Program-made: the position numbers and the translations under genes | Origin: Ignavibacteria bacterium | GTDB taxonomy: Bacteria; Bacteroidota; Ignavibacteria; Kapaibacteriales; Kapaibacteriaceae | Assembly (NCBI GenBank): GCA_016707005.1 | Contig: JADJIQ010000001.1 | Location: 60,001 to 124,000, forward strand | Reading direction: 5' to 3' | Length of the DNA: 64,000 nucleotides | Shown here: in pieces, positions 26,391-34,818 of the stretch | How the letters are laid out: each line of letters opens with the position of its first letter | How positions within the stretch are numbered: position 1 is the stretch's first letter | The notes under the pieces: model-generated | What the model was told of the DNA's origin: nothing | The model's database searches: none | What the model saw: the letters and a program-made list of their open reading frames with translations, nothing else

Positions 26391-26957
26391 ATGGCAACAA
26401 CAGCCGATCTCCGTGTAGGTGCAGTCATCCTTCATAATGGTGAGCTCTGCACGGTCCTCGAATCGATCCACCGCACACCAGGTAATCTTCGCGCCTTCTA
26501 TCAAGTGAAGATGCGTGTTATCAAGACTGGCAAGTTGAGAGAAGAGCGGTTCCGTTCGGGTGAGACGATCGAGTTCGTTCGCGTTGAGACGCGCAACTAC
26601 CAATATCTCTATCGCGATGTAGATGTGTTCATGTTCATGGACGCTGAGTCATACGATCAGATCCCGGTTCCGGTGGAGATCGTTGGAGACGTAGCAAAGT
26701 TCATGAAGGAAGGCCTCGAAGTACAGATCGCGCGCGACGAACAGGACAATGTTGTTTCGGTGACTATGCCGAACCACGTTGCACTCCGCGTGATGTCCAC
26801 TGAGCCTGGTGTTAAGGGTGATACAGCAACGAATGCTCTCAAGCCTTCTACTGTTGAAACAGGCGCTAATGTGAACGTGCCGTTGTTCGTGAATGAGGGA
26901 GACCTCATTCGCATCGACACGTCTACGGGTTCCTACATGGACCGCGTGAAGGAATGA
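26391..26957 (+). CDS. efp: Elongation factor P
   Basis: A 188-residue translation factor that rescues ribosomes stalled at proline runs. It has the three beta-barrel domains, with YQYLYRDVDVFMFMD and the C-terminal signature GDTATNALKPSTVETGANVNVPLFV. The tip loop is TPGNLRAF; Asn32 stands where E. coli has the modified Lys34. This is like Chlorobi proteins as I remember them, so no lysylation is expected. ATG 26391 starts 33 bases after the tRNA; the order efp-accB-accC is common. Confidence 0.95.
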   Translation: MATTADLRVGAVILHNGELCTVLESIHRTPGNLRAFYQVKMRVIKTGKLREERFRSGETIEFVRVETRNYQYLYRDVDVFMFMDAESYDQIPVPVEIVGDVAKFMKEGLEVQIARDEQDNVVSVTMPNHVALRVMSTEPGVKGDTATNALKPSTVETGANVNVPLFVNEGDLIRIDTSTGSYMDRVKE

Positions 26958-27012
26958 TGGGTGGGTTCGTCTGCCCGATGAGGCAGGCATTTCCGTCAAC
27001 ATTGGAGGAATC

Positions 27013-27504
27013 ATGGATCTCAACTACCTGCGTCGACTCCTGAAGATCTTTGATGAGAGCACAGCCACCGAACTCAGCATTGAAGAAGAAGGCGTAAGCC
27101 TCCAGATGTCGAAGGCCGTTCATCAACCGGAAGGGATGATGGCGCCTACGTACTACATGAACGCACAGCCACAGATGGCAGCGCCGGCTCCTGCGGTTGC
27201 TGCTCCCGCTCCTGCTCCTGTTGCAGCCGCGGCTCCTGCTGCTCCTGCTGTTGCAGAAGAGACAGCGCACAAGCTCCTCTCGCCGATCGTTGGTACGTTC
27301 TACAGAGCCCCTTCTCCGGATGCTGATTCATTCGTACAGGTGGGTCAGCGTGTGAGCGTTGGAGACACGCTGTGTATCGTTGAAGCTATGAAGCTCATGA
27401 ACGAGATCGAATCCGACTTCACAGGAACGATCGTCAAGATCCTTGTTGAGAATGGTCAGCCGGTTGAATACAACCAGCCGATGTTCATCATCAAGCCCGA
27501 CTAA
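27013..27504 (+). CDS. accB: Biotin carboxyl carrier protein of acetyl-CoA carboxylase
   Basis: A 163-residue carrier. N-terminal helix, a 45-residue Ala/Pro linker (residues about 52-83), and the biotinyl domain (87-163) with the biotin site EAMKLMN (Lys127). GGAGG precedes the ATG. Works with AccC in the first step of fatty-acid synthesis. Confidence 0.95.
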   Translation: MDLNYLRRLLKIFDESTATELSIEEEGVSLQMSKAVHQPEGMMAPTYYMNAQPQMAAPAPAVAAPAPAPVAAAAPAAPAVAEETAHKLLSPIVGTFYRAPSPDADSFVQVGQRVSVGDTLCIVEAMKLMNEIESDFTGTIVKILVENGQPVEYNQPMFIIKPD

Positions 27505-27522
27505 CCCCAAGGGCACCGAGCT

Positions 27523-28863
27523 ATGATCAAAAAGCTGCTGATCGCCAACCGCGGCGAGATCGCATTGCGCATCATTCGTGCTGCAAAAGAACTCGGGATC
27601 AAGACCGTTGCGGTCTATTCAGAGGCGGACCGTGCATCGTTGCATGTTCGTTTTGCAGATGAGGCCGTGTGTGTAGGCCCCGCACAAGGAAAGTTGTCGT
27701 ACCTGAACATCCCATCGCTCATCGCCGCGGCAGATGTGACGAATGCCGATGCAATTCACCCGGGATATGGCTTCCTTGCAGAGAATGCTACGTTCGCTGA
27801 GATCTGTCACGACTGCAATCTCACCTTTGTAGGTCCAACACCAGATGCCATCACGCGCATGGGCAACAAGTCCATCGCCAAGGATACGATGCGTGCTGCC
27901 GGTGTTCCGGTGGTGCCGGGTTCCGATGGTATTGTCCCAACCGTAGAAGATGCGCGTAGGGTAGCCCAAGAGGTTGGGTATCCGGTGATGATCAAGGCTG
28001 TGGCAGGTGGTGGTGGTAAGGGAATGCGCTATGTGGAAGATCCTGCCGAGTTAGACCGTGCGTATGCCAATGCACGCGGTGAGGCAGAAGCATCATTCGG
28101 TAATGGCGACATCTACATTGAGAAGTTCATCGAAGAGCCACGTCACATCGAGATCCAGGTCTTTGCCGACACCCATGGCAATGTGATCCATCTCAACGAA
28201 CGCGAGTGTTCCATTCAGAGACGTCACCAGAAATTGATCGAAGAAGCCCCTTCTCCGATCATGACCCCGGAACTCCGCAAGGCGATGGGTGATGCATCTG
28301 TGAAGGGGGCTGCGAGTGTGGATTATGTTGGCGCAGGAACCATTGAGTTTCTCGTTGACAAGCACCGCAACTTCTACTTCATGGAGATGAATACGCGGAT
28401 CCAGGTAGAGCATCCGGTTACGGAACAATCATCGATGGTGGATCTGATCAAGGAGCAGTTGCTGGTGGCATCGGGTGAGAAGCTCACGCTGAAGCAACGC
28501 GATCCGCTTATGCATTCCATAGAATGTCGGATCAATGCTGAAGATCCCTATCACGACTTCCGTCCGTCTCCCGGAAAGATCGAGTCGCTCAACTTCCCGG
28601 GCGGTCCCGGCATCCGCGTAGACTCACACATCTATCAAGGCTACACTATTCCGCCGTATTACGATTCAATGGTGGCAAAGCTCATTGCCTTTGCACCAAC
28701 ACGTATGGAGACCATCACCAAGATGCGTCGCGCACTCGATGAGTTTGTGATCGAGGGCATTCATACCACCATTCCATTCCATCGCAAGATGATGGAGAAC
28801 CCGGACTTCATCTCCGGCAATTTTGACACGAAATATCTCGACACACACGATTGGAAGGCCTAG
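27523..28863 (+). CDS. accC: Biotin carboxylase
   Basis: A 446-residue ATP-grasp enzyme that carboxylates the biotin on AccB. Starts KKLLIANRGEIALRIIRAA; glycine-rich ATP loop KAVAGGGGKGMR; carboxylation motif RECSIQRRHQKLIEEAPS; FMEMNTRIQVEHPVTE with the catalytic Arg and Glu. Full length. The transferase genes accA and accD are not in the window. Confidence 0.96.
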   Translation: MIKKLLIANRGEIALRIIRAAKELGIKTVAVYSEADRASLHVRFADEAVCVGPAQGKLSYLNIPSLIAAADVTNADAIHPGYGFLAENATFAEICHDCNLTFVGPTPDAITRMGNKSIAKDTMRAAGVPVVPGSDGIVPTVEDARRVAQEVGYPVMIKAVAGGGGKGMRYVEDPAELDRAYANARGEAEASFGNGDIYIEKFIEEPRHIEIQVFADTHGNVIHLNERECSIQRRHQKLIEEAPSPIMTPELRKAMGDASVKGAASVDYVGAGTIEFLVDKHRNFYFMEMNTRIQVEHPVTEQSSMVDLIKEQLLVASGEKLTLKQRDPLMHSIECRINAEDPYHDFRPSPGKIESLNFPGGPGIRVDSHIYQGYTIPPYYDSMVAKLIAFAPTRMETITKMRRALDEFVIEGIHTTIPFHRKMMENPDFISGNFDTKYLDTHDWKA

Positions 28864-28866
28864 ACC

Positions 28867-29244
28867 ATGAACTTTCCTGCAGATCTCAAGTACACAACGG
28901 ATCACGAATGGATCCGCGTTGAAGGCGATGTTGGAACGATCGGCGTAACGGATCACGCCCAAGGCGAACTTGGTGACGTGGTCTATGTTGACATCCCGGA
29001 TTCATCTGCTACCGTAGCAAAGGGCGACACCTTCGGTTCGATCGAAGCTGTAAAGACCGTGGCAGACCTCTATGCTCCAGTGAGCGGTGAGATCATCGAA
29101 GTCAACGCCGTGAACGCCGCCCCAGAAGCCGTGAACAAAGAACCGTATGATGGCGGCTGGCTCGTCAAAATCAAACTCTCCGATCCATCGGAACTCGATG
29201 CGCTTCTGAATGTAGATGCGTATAAGGCGTTGATCGGCGCTTAG
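28867..29244 (+). CDS. gcvH: Glycine cleavage H protein
   Basis: A 125-residue lipoyl carrier. YTTDHEWIRVEGDVGTIGVT at the start, lipoylation site SIEAVKTVADLYAPVSG (Lys63). Carries the aminomethyl group between the P, T and L proteins of the glycine cleavage system. It stands three bases after accC rather than with gcvT or gcvP, an unusual place. The TAG stop touches the 14-bp array. Confidence 0.95.
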   Translation: MNFPADLKYTTDHEWIRVEGDVGTIGVTDHAQGELGDVVYVDIPDSSATVAKGDTFGSIEAVKTVADLYAPVSGEIIEVNAVNAAPEAVNKEPYDGGWLVKIKLSDPSELDALLNVDAYKALIGA

Positions 29245-29491
29245 AACAGCGAACGCAGAACAGCGAACAGCGAACGCAGAACACCGAACGTCATCCCGAG
29301 CGTAGTCGAGGGACAGCTCGTCATCCCGAGTGTAGTTGAGGGATCAATCAAGTAAAAGAAAAACGGCGTAGCCCCATTGGGACTACGCCGTTCTCGTTTT
29401 ATCTGCGTTCGCTGTTCTGCGTTCGCTGTTCTGCGTTCGCTGTTCTGCGTTCGCTGTTCTGCGTTCGCTGTTCTGCGTTCGCTGTTCTGCG
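29245..29491. repeat. Mirror-image 14-bp array with terminator in the middle
   Basis: Left part (29245-29290): imperfect GAACAGCGAACGCA units. Then two copies of a TCATCCCGAG-type repeat (29291-29313, 29321-29343), then a hairpin terminator. Right part (29402-29491): six and a half exact copies of the inverted unit TCTGCGTTCGCTGT. Each of the two convergent genes thus runs into GAACAGCGAACGCA units directly after its own stop codon. Confidence 0.93.
29362..29400. terminator. Bidirectional terminator within the 14-bp array
   Basis: AACGGCGTAG (29362-29371) and CTACGCCGTT (29383-29392) form a ten-pair stem, continued by CCC/GGG after a C-A mismatch. AGAAAAA precedes and CTCGTTTT follows, so it could stop transcription from both gcvH and the opposing gene. 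Confidence 0.75.
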
Positions 29492-29905
29492 TTACTTCGG
29501 CTGCGCTGCCTTCACTGCATCCTGCAGGGCCTGAACGATCTCCTTGAACTTCTCAGCTTCAGCGCCCTTGAGGGAGCCACGCTGCATGAGGGTGAAGAGG
29601 TTTTGGACCTGCTCCATCTTCATTTCTACGGTTACGAGATCATCGTCCTTCTTTGAGGCCTTGTTTGCTGTTTCAATGACTTCCACAAGGATCTTGCGGG
29701 TATCGAGGTAGGCATCTACTTCAGTACCACGGATGTCAACACCGGCAATGAATTGGGTAACGGCCTTGACGTCTCCAAGCTTCATTTTCGGCTTGATCAT
29801 TACAGGGGCCTGGGCTGCAGGAGTTAGTTGTCCGCCTTGGGCAGATGTGTCAACTGTTCCTACGAAGAGGGCGGCCACAAGGGCCAGAATTGCGAAAAGA
29901 CGCAT
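29492..29905 (-). CDS. Small secreted protein of unknown function
   Basis: A 137-residue protein with a signal peptide (LFAILALVAALFVGTVDTSAQ), a Pro/Ala linker, then a helical Lys/Glu-rich domain (LVTVEMKMEQVQNLFTLMQ, AEKFKEIVQALQDAVKAAQPK). Likely periplasmic. Not recognised. The TAA stop is part of the first unit of the 14-bp array on its strand. Confidence 0.6.
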   Translation of the reverse strand: MRLFAILALVAALFVGTVDTSAQGGQLTPAAQAPVMIKPKMKLGDVKAVTQFIAGVDIRGTEVDAYLDTRKILVEVIETANKASKKDDDLVTVEMKMEQVQNLFTLMQRGSLKGAEAEKFKEIVQALQDAVKAAQPK

Positions 29906-30188
29906 AACATTGATTCAAAGGGTGAAACAAACGTTGTAATATACGGACAAGGCTCGTCTTACGTGTAGGTGGTTCATAGTCGGTATTTCCTCTGAAAATG
30001 AGGTTTTGTGAGAAGTCATTGCATAGGGCATGGTAGCCCTTACGTGGTGCACGTATTGCGTTTACTGACAAGAATAAGTCGCTACCAACAGGGCAATAGG
30101 GACTTATCATCGTCCGATAGAGACCATACTACCACTCGTAATCCTCCACATGTGGATAGGTTGAGGATACCAAGCATGTAAGAATGTG
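29906..30188. other. Intergenic region without visible genes
   Basis: Together with the leader up to 30301 this is a 396-base gap between divergent genes. I see no ORF with family features. The only strong signal is the promoter at 30189-30219. Confidence 0.6.
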
Positions 30189-30219
30189 TTTGCATCGTGT
30201 TGGTAAAGAGTTATGTTTG
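30189..30219 (+). promoter_or_regulatory. Consensus Bacteroidota promoter
   Basis: TTTG (30189-30192), exactly 19 bases, then TATGTTTG (30212-30219): a perfect match to TTTG-N19-TAnnTTTG. Transcription should begin near 30226, leaving a leader of about 76 bases before the ATG at 30302. Confidence 0.75.
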
Positions 30220-30301
30220 TACCTGAGTCACTTACGCACGGACAGAACTCAGAAGGCATGCAGCATAACTCTCATTAAGACGCTTCGGGGAATCCGCACC
30301 C

Positions 30302-30676
30302 ATGGCTAAACGCACAACGACTCGTGTAACGCAGAGAGTCCTCACTCAGGACAAGCAGATAGCTACGGCTGTTCTGACCCTGAAGGATTACAACCCTGCG
30401 AACAAGGAGTTCACTGCGCAGCGGTTGCGGGAAGCTCTTAAGGAACTAGAGGAAGCCACGGCAGCCGAGCAAAAAGCGCTCGAAGCCGTAGCCAAAGCCA
30501 GAGAGGCCTCGGTCCGTATTGAAGGTGAATTCCATGAGCTGGTCCTGGGTACCAAACGCCAGGTTCTTGCGCAGTACGGCGACGATTCAGACGAGATCAC
30601 ACGTCTCGGTATGAAGAAGAAGTCGGAACGCAAGTACGGTCGTCCTCGTAAAGGGGCTTCCGGCGAGCGAAGCTAA
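30302..30676 (+). CDS. Coiled-coil hypothetical protein
   Basis: A 124-residue basic protein without a signal peptide. Residues about 40-85 form an alanine/glutamate-rich coiled coil (LREALKELEEATAAEQKALEAVAKAREA). The end has QYGDDSDEITRLGMKKKSERK, a tail also found, as I recall, in small uncharacterised proteins of other phyla, and a basic stretch (RKYGRPRKGASGERS). It may bind nucleic acid or be structural; not known. It has the best promoter in the window and a strong terminator, so it could be highly expressed. Confidence 0.6.
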   Translation: MAKRTTTRVTQRVLTQDKQIATAVLTLKDYNPANKEFTAQRLREALKELEEATAAEQKALEAVAKAREASVRIEGEFHELVLGTKRQVLAQYGDDSDEITRLGMKKKSERKYGRPRKGASGERS

Positions 30677-30753
30677 GCCCACTGCTCACATGCCAAGGGG
30701 AAAGGCATGAAGCACAAAGAGGAACTCGCAGCTTTGTGGGAAAGATGCGAAAC

Positions 30754-30788
30754 AAAAACCGGCCACTCGAAAGAGTGGCCGGTTTTTT
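30754..30788 (+). terminator. Very strong intrinsic terminator
   Basis: AACCGGCCACTC, GAAA tetraloop, GAGTGGCCGGTT, then a T run. It ends the transcript of the coiled-coil gene. Confidence 0.95.
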
Positions 30789-30796
30789 TGTTTCGG

Positions 30797-30856
30797 GGTC
30801 CCTCGTCGCTTTGGGCACGGCCTCGTCACTTCGGGCGAGGCAGGGCCTCGCCCCTA
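30797..30856. repeat. GC-rich hairpin repeat at a stop codon
   Basis: Two versions of GTCCCTCGTCGCTT-like sequence, then GGGCGAGGC-AGG-GCCTCGCCC, a perfect nine-pair stem (30833-30853). On the minus strand it begins with the TAG stop of the peroxiredoxin gene. A close relative lies at 61178-61217. Confidence 0.8.
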
Positions 30857-31324
30857 CAGTGCCTCGGCTGCTGCGTAGATCTCGTCATAGTTCGGCTCTA
30901 CACCAGGGTTCTCAGTAACGTGGACGTGACGGATGATGCCTTCGGCATCGATCACGAAGGTTGCGCGGCTGGAGCGCGTAAGGCCCTGGATGCCGGCGAA
31001 GTTCTCAAAGAGAACGTCATAGGCGCGGATGGTGTCGAGATTGAAGTCCGACAGGAGAGGGAAGGTGAGACCGTTGGCTTCTGCGAAGGCTCCGTTCGAG
31101 AACGGAATATCAGCGGAAACACCCAGGACCGCTGCCTTTGCGGAATTGAGCCGCTGGATGGCGCTCTGGAATGAGCACATCTCTGCCTTGCACACGCCTG
31201 TGAAGGCTGCCGGGAAGAAGGCGAGGATCACTGTTTGCCCCTTAAGAGAAGAGAGGGTAACAGGGGTCTTTGTGGTGTCGAGAAGCGTGAAATCCGGTGC
31301 TGGTGTGCCGACGGAAAGTGCCAT
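30854..31324 (-). CDS. Peroxiredoxin (AhpC/TSA family)
   Basis: A 156-residue thiol peroxidase. Starts SVGTPAPDFTLLDT; the active site is FFPAAFTGVCKAEMC with peroxidatic Cys45 and a possible second Cys50; the conserved Arg is in LTRSSRATFVID. The short form resembles AhpE/Prx5-like enzymes. Reduces peroxides with electrons from thioredoxin or a similar thiol. On the minus strand TAGGTTTG (31372-31365) is a likely -7 element. Confidence 0.88.
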   Translation of the reverse strand: MALSVGTPAPDFTLLDTTKTPVTLSSLKGQTVILAFFPAAFTGVCKAEMCSFQSAIQRLNSAKAAVLGVSADIPFSNGAFAEANGLTFPLLSDFNLDTIRAYDVLFENFAGIQGLTRSSRATFVIDAEGIIRHVHVTENPGVEPNYDEIYAAAEAL

Positions 31325-31434
31325 TGAATACTCCATAGAAAAAGTGGTGATCGAATTGGGACTGCAAACCTACCAACGGGGGAGAACACGTGCTAACTTC
31401 CGGAAGTTCTGCACACGTCTTTCATGGGAAGATA

Positions 31435-31869
31435 ATGGGGTACAGCTACGGCGAAAACGATCTGGTTGCGGTAAAAAGCTGCAGTACGGCTGTTGATGCC
31501 CATGTTTTCATGGGACTCTTGCGAGATAATGGGGTAGAGGCGTCGTTAGCTGACGAGGCCAACGTATCGTGGTACCCTGGCGCAACTTCCGCTTATGGAG
31601 GTGTGCGTGTTATGGTGCGAGGAGGAGATGCTGAAAGAGCACTGGAGATACTTGCTTCACCGCTTGAACAAGATGCTGATCATGGAATAGATGTTGAACC
31701 TCGTGGATTCGATGTACAATGCCCTGAATGTGGATCACGGATGGTGTACCGACGAAGTTCGTTCAACCTCTTTCTTTTCATGCAGGCACTCTTTGGATTC
31801 GGAGTTCGACAGAAGTCGAGCAATACGATGATGTGCGAAGTATGCAATCATCGATGGGAAGAGGAATAA
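31435..31869 (+). CDS. DUF2007-type protein with C-terminal zinc ribbon
   Basis: A 144-residue protein. Residues 10-80 are a DUF2007 domain (putative signal-transducing, PII-like fold: VDAHVFMGLLRDNGVEASL, YGGVRVMVRGGDAERALEIL). Residues about 96-140 hold two Cys pairs, CPECG and CEVC, a likely zinc ribbon. Function unknown. ATG 31435 is chosen because family proteins start just before the first beta strand. Confidence 0.7.
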   Translation: MGYSYGENDLVAVKSCSTAVDAHVFMGLLRDNGVEASLADEANVSWYPGATSAYGGVRVMVRGGDAERALEILASPLEQDADHGIDVEPRGFDVQCPECGSRMVYRRSSFNLFLFMQALFGFGVRQKSSNTMMCEVCNHRWEEE

Positions 31870-31923
31870 ACGAAACTATATTGCGCCGTTGGTGACTTGA
31901 TCACAAAGAGAGACAAAACACGC

Positions 31924-33375
31924 ATGGCATTTGATCTCAAGTTCCGCAAGGACATATCGCAGCTTCAGAGTGATGCTGCACATTCAACGGATCTCAAGCG
32001 AACGCTTGGTCCGATGAATCTCATCAATCTGGGTATTGGCGCCATCATTGGTGCCGGACTGTTCTCGCTCACGGGGATCGCCGCAGCAGAACATGCCGGG
32101 CCGGCAGTATCGATCTCGTTTGTGATCGCTGCCATAGGATGTGCGTTTGCCGGACTCTGTTATGCAGAGTTTGCCGCAATGATCCCGATGGCTGGTAGTG
32201 CCTACACGTATGCGTATGCAACGATGGGTGAACTCTTCGCCTGGATCATCGGATGGGACCTTGTTCTTGAATATGCGGTTGGTGCTTCCACTGTTGCTGT
32301 GTCGTGGTCAGCCTATGTGGCCAAATTCCTTGCCTACTTCAATGTTCATCTGCCCACGGCAATATCGATGTCGTATTGGCAGACTCCTCCGGGGAGTCCC
32401 GAACACGGCCTTGTGAACATTCCGGCGATGATCATTGTCTTTGCCGTGTCGCTGCTCCTTATCCGAGGTATTCAGGAATCAGCTCGCGCCAACGCCGTTG
32501 TGGTCTTCCTCAAAGTTGCAGTGGTGATCATCTTCATCGGCCTTGGATTCGCCTACATCAATGCCGATAACTACACTCCGTTCATCCCTGAGAATACCGG
32601 CTCGTTCGGTGTCTTTGGCTGGAGCGGTATCCTGAAGGCAGCAGGCATGGTCTTCTTTGCCTTCATCGGCTTTGATGCGGTCTCTACAGCAGCTCAGGAA
32701 GCGAAGAACCCACAGAAGGACATGCCGATCGGCATTCTGGGTTCACTCATCATTTGCACGATCCTCTACGTTCTCTTCTCGTTCGTAATGACCGGTGTTG
32801 CTAACTACACAGAGTTCGCCGGTGTTGCTGCACCCGTTGCCGTTGCGGTTGAAAAGATGGGCATTTCGTGGTTGGGACCAGCGATCAACCTTGCCATCAT
32901 CGCCGGATACTCCAGTGTGATCCTTGTGATGTTGCTTGGACAAAGCCGGGTGTTCTTCTCGATGTCCAAGGATGGATTGCTTCCGAAACTCTTTAGCGAC
33001 TCACATCCGAAGTTCAAGACACCATGGAAGTCGAACATCCTGTTCGCATGTGTGGTGAGTCTCTTCGCAGGGTTTGCACCGATCGCTATCGTGGGTGAGA
33101 TGACGTCCGTAGGTACACTCTTTGCCTTTATCGTGGTCTGCCTTGCCGTGCTTGTCCTGCGCTACAAAGAACCGGAACGTCCACGTCCGTTCAAGACACC
33201 ATGGGTGCCGCTGATCCCGGTCCTTGGTATCATCGCCTGTGGTACGTTGCTTGTATCGCTTTGTGTGAGCGACTGGATGCATGCCGCTCGTCTCTTTGTA
33301 TGGCTTGGCATTGGTCTTGCCGTGTACTACTTCTACAGCATCAAGCACTCCAAGGTGCGAAAAGCTCAAGCATGA
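31924..33375 (+). CDS. APC-family amino acid permease
   Basis: A 483-residue inner-membrane transporter with twelve or more helices. The CAT/APC signatures are present: LINLGIGAIIGAGLFSLTG in helix 1 and FFAFIGFDAVSTAAQEAKNP in helix 6. It resembles cationic amino acid transporters (YfnA-like); the substrate is inferred. Its stop overlaps the start of a second APC gene (ATGA). Confidence 0.88.
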   Translation: MAFDLKFRKDISQLQSDAAHSTDLKRTLGPMNLINLGIGAIIGAGLFSLTGIAAAEHAGPAVSISFVIAAIGCAFAGLCYAEFAAMIPMAGSAYTYAYATMGELFAWIIGWDLVLEYAVGASTVAVSWSAYVAKFLAYFNVHLPTAISMSYWQTPPGSPEHGLVNIPAMIIVFAVSLLLIRGIQESARANAVVVFLKVAVVIIFIGLGFAYINADNYTPFIPENTGSFGVFGWSGILKAAGMVFFAFIGFDAVSTAAQEAKNPQKDMPIGILGSLIICTILYVLFSFVMTGVANYTEFAGVAAPVAVAVEKMGISWLGPAINLAIIAGYSSVILVMLLGQSRVFFSMSKDGLLPKLFSDSHPKFKTPWKSNILFACVVSLFAGFAPIAIVGEMTSVGTLFAFIVVCLAVLVLRYKEPERPRPFKTPWVPLIPVLGIIACGTLLVSLCVSDWMHAARLFVWLGIGLAVYYFYSIKHSKVRKAQA

Positions 33376-34814
33376 GTTTCCGGCGCGACCTCGGACTCTT
33401 CGATGCAACAATGATCGTTGCCGGATCCATGATCGGGTCCGGCGTCTTTATCGTCAGCGCAGACATCGCCCGTAGTGTTGGATCTCCGGCGCTGTTGCTG
33501 CTCGTGTGGGTCATCACGGGAGCGCTGACGCTTATTGCTGCGCTATCCTATGGTGAGCTTGCCGGACTCCTTCCTCACGCGGGCGGACAATACGTCTACC
33601 TGCGTGAGTCGTTCGGGAGAATGTCGGGCTTCCTCTATGGCTGGACGTTGTTCACCGTGATCCAAACGGGTACGATCGCAGCTGTTGCAATGGCATTTGC
33701 GAAGTACACATCAGTCCTACTGCCCGGTGTTGGTGAATCAAATGTCCTCATCGATCTTGGCTTCAAGATCGGCGAGAAACAAGCCACCATCAACGCTGCA
33801 CAGATCCTGGCCATCACCAGCATCATCGCGCTCACTGCACTCAATGCTCGAGGTGTTCGACTCGGCAAGCTCATACAGAATACATTCACCACAACAAAGA
33901 TCGTTAGCGTTGTTGCCCTTGCACTTGTTGGTCTTGTAGTGGGATTTGGAAGCGGCGCCTTCCACATCAACTTCGATAACATGTGGTCAACACAGCTGCC
34001 ACCACTCTCTGCAGATAATCCGCTGTTCGGTGCGCCCCTTCTTGCCATCGTTGCCGTGGCCATGGTTGGATCGATCTTCTCCAGCGATGCATGGAATAAC
34101 ATCACCTTCGCTGCTGCAGAGGTGAAACAACCGGAGCGAGTGATCCCTAGGGCACTTCTTGGTGGAGTTGTCCTTGTAACGGTCCTCTATCTGTTGACGA
34201 ATGTTGCCTACATGTCGGTCATGACGGTAGGGGGCGATCCGGCCGGTACCACTGCCGTTGAACGTGGCATTGCCTATGCAACAAACGACCGTGTTGGTGC
34301 AGCAGCGGCTGAGGTCATGTTCGGCCCCATCGGCGCAACGATCATGGCCATCCTCATCATGATCTCTACGTTCGGCTGCAACAACGGCATCATCCTCAGC
34401 GGTGCTCGTGCCTACTACGCGATGGCAAAGGACAAGCTCTTTTTTGCAAAGGCCGGCGAGTTGAATGAAGGGGGCGTACCAGCCCGCTCATTGTGGATGC
34501 AAGCGATATGGGCAAGTGCGTTGTGTTTGAGCGGGAAGTATGGTGATCTGCTCGACTACGTGGTGTTTGCCGTGTTGATCTTCTACGTTCTCACGATCCT
34601 TGGGATCTTCAGACTCCGCAAGACACGTCCCAATGAGCCCCGTCCGATAAAGGCATTTGGCTACCCATTCCTGCCGGTATTGTACATCGTTGCGGCACTC
34701 TTTATCTGCGTATGCCTTTTGATCTATAAGCCCGACTATAGTTGGCCGGGGTTGATCATCGTAGCAACAGGCGTCCCGGTGTACTTCGTGTGGAACGCTC
34801 GCACCAAGGCATAG
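33372..34814 (+). CDS. APC-family amino acid permease, LAT-like
   Basis: A 480-residue transporter, only distantly related to the gene before it. FDATMIVAGSMIGSGVFIVS is the helix 1 glycine motif and FSSDAWNNITFAAAEVKQPERVIPRAL is typical of L-type/SteT-like exchangers. The pair may handle related amino acids. Translationally coupled to the first permease; the Crp/Fnr gene follows four bases after its stop. Confidence 0.88.
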   Translation: MSFRRDLGLFDATMIVAGSMIGSGVFIVSADIARSVGSPALLLLVWVITGALTLIAALSYGELAGLLPHAGGQYVYLRESFGRMSGFLYGWTLFTVIQTGTIAAVAMAFAKYTSVLLPGVGESNVLIDLGFKIGEKQATINAAQILAITSIIALTALNARGVRLGKLIQNTFTTTKIVSVVALALVGLVVGFGSGAFHINFDNMWSTQLPPLSADNPLFGAPLLAIVAVAMVGSIFSSDAWNNITFAAAEVKQPERVIPRALLGGVVLVTVLYLLTNVAYMSVMTVGGDPAGTTAVERGIAYATNDRVGAAAAEVMFGPIGATIMAILIMISTFGCNNGIILSGARAYYAMAKDKLFFAKAGELNEGGVPARSLWMQAIWASALCLSGKYGDLLDYVVFAVLIFYVLTILGIFRLRKTRPNEPRPIKAFGYPFLPVLYIVAALFICVCLLIYKPDYSWPGLIIVATGVPVYFVWNARTKA

Positions 34815-34818
34815 GGTA

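Noticed and set aside
30707..31174. 155-codon open frame after the coiled-coil gene
   Set aside because: It reads through a strong terminator and a GC-rich repeat and then lies antisense to the peroxiredoxin gene.
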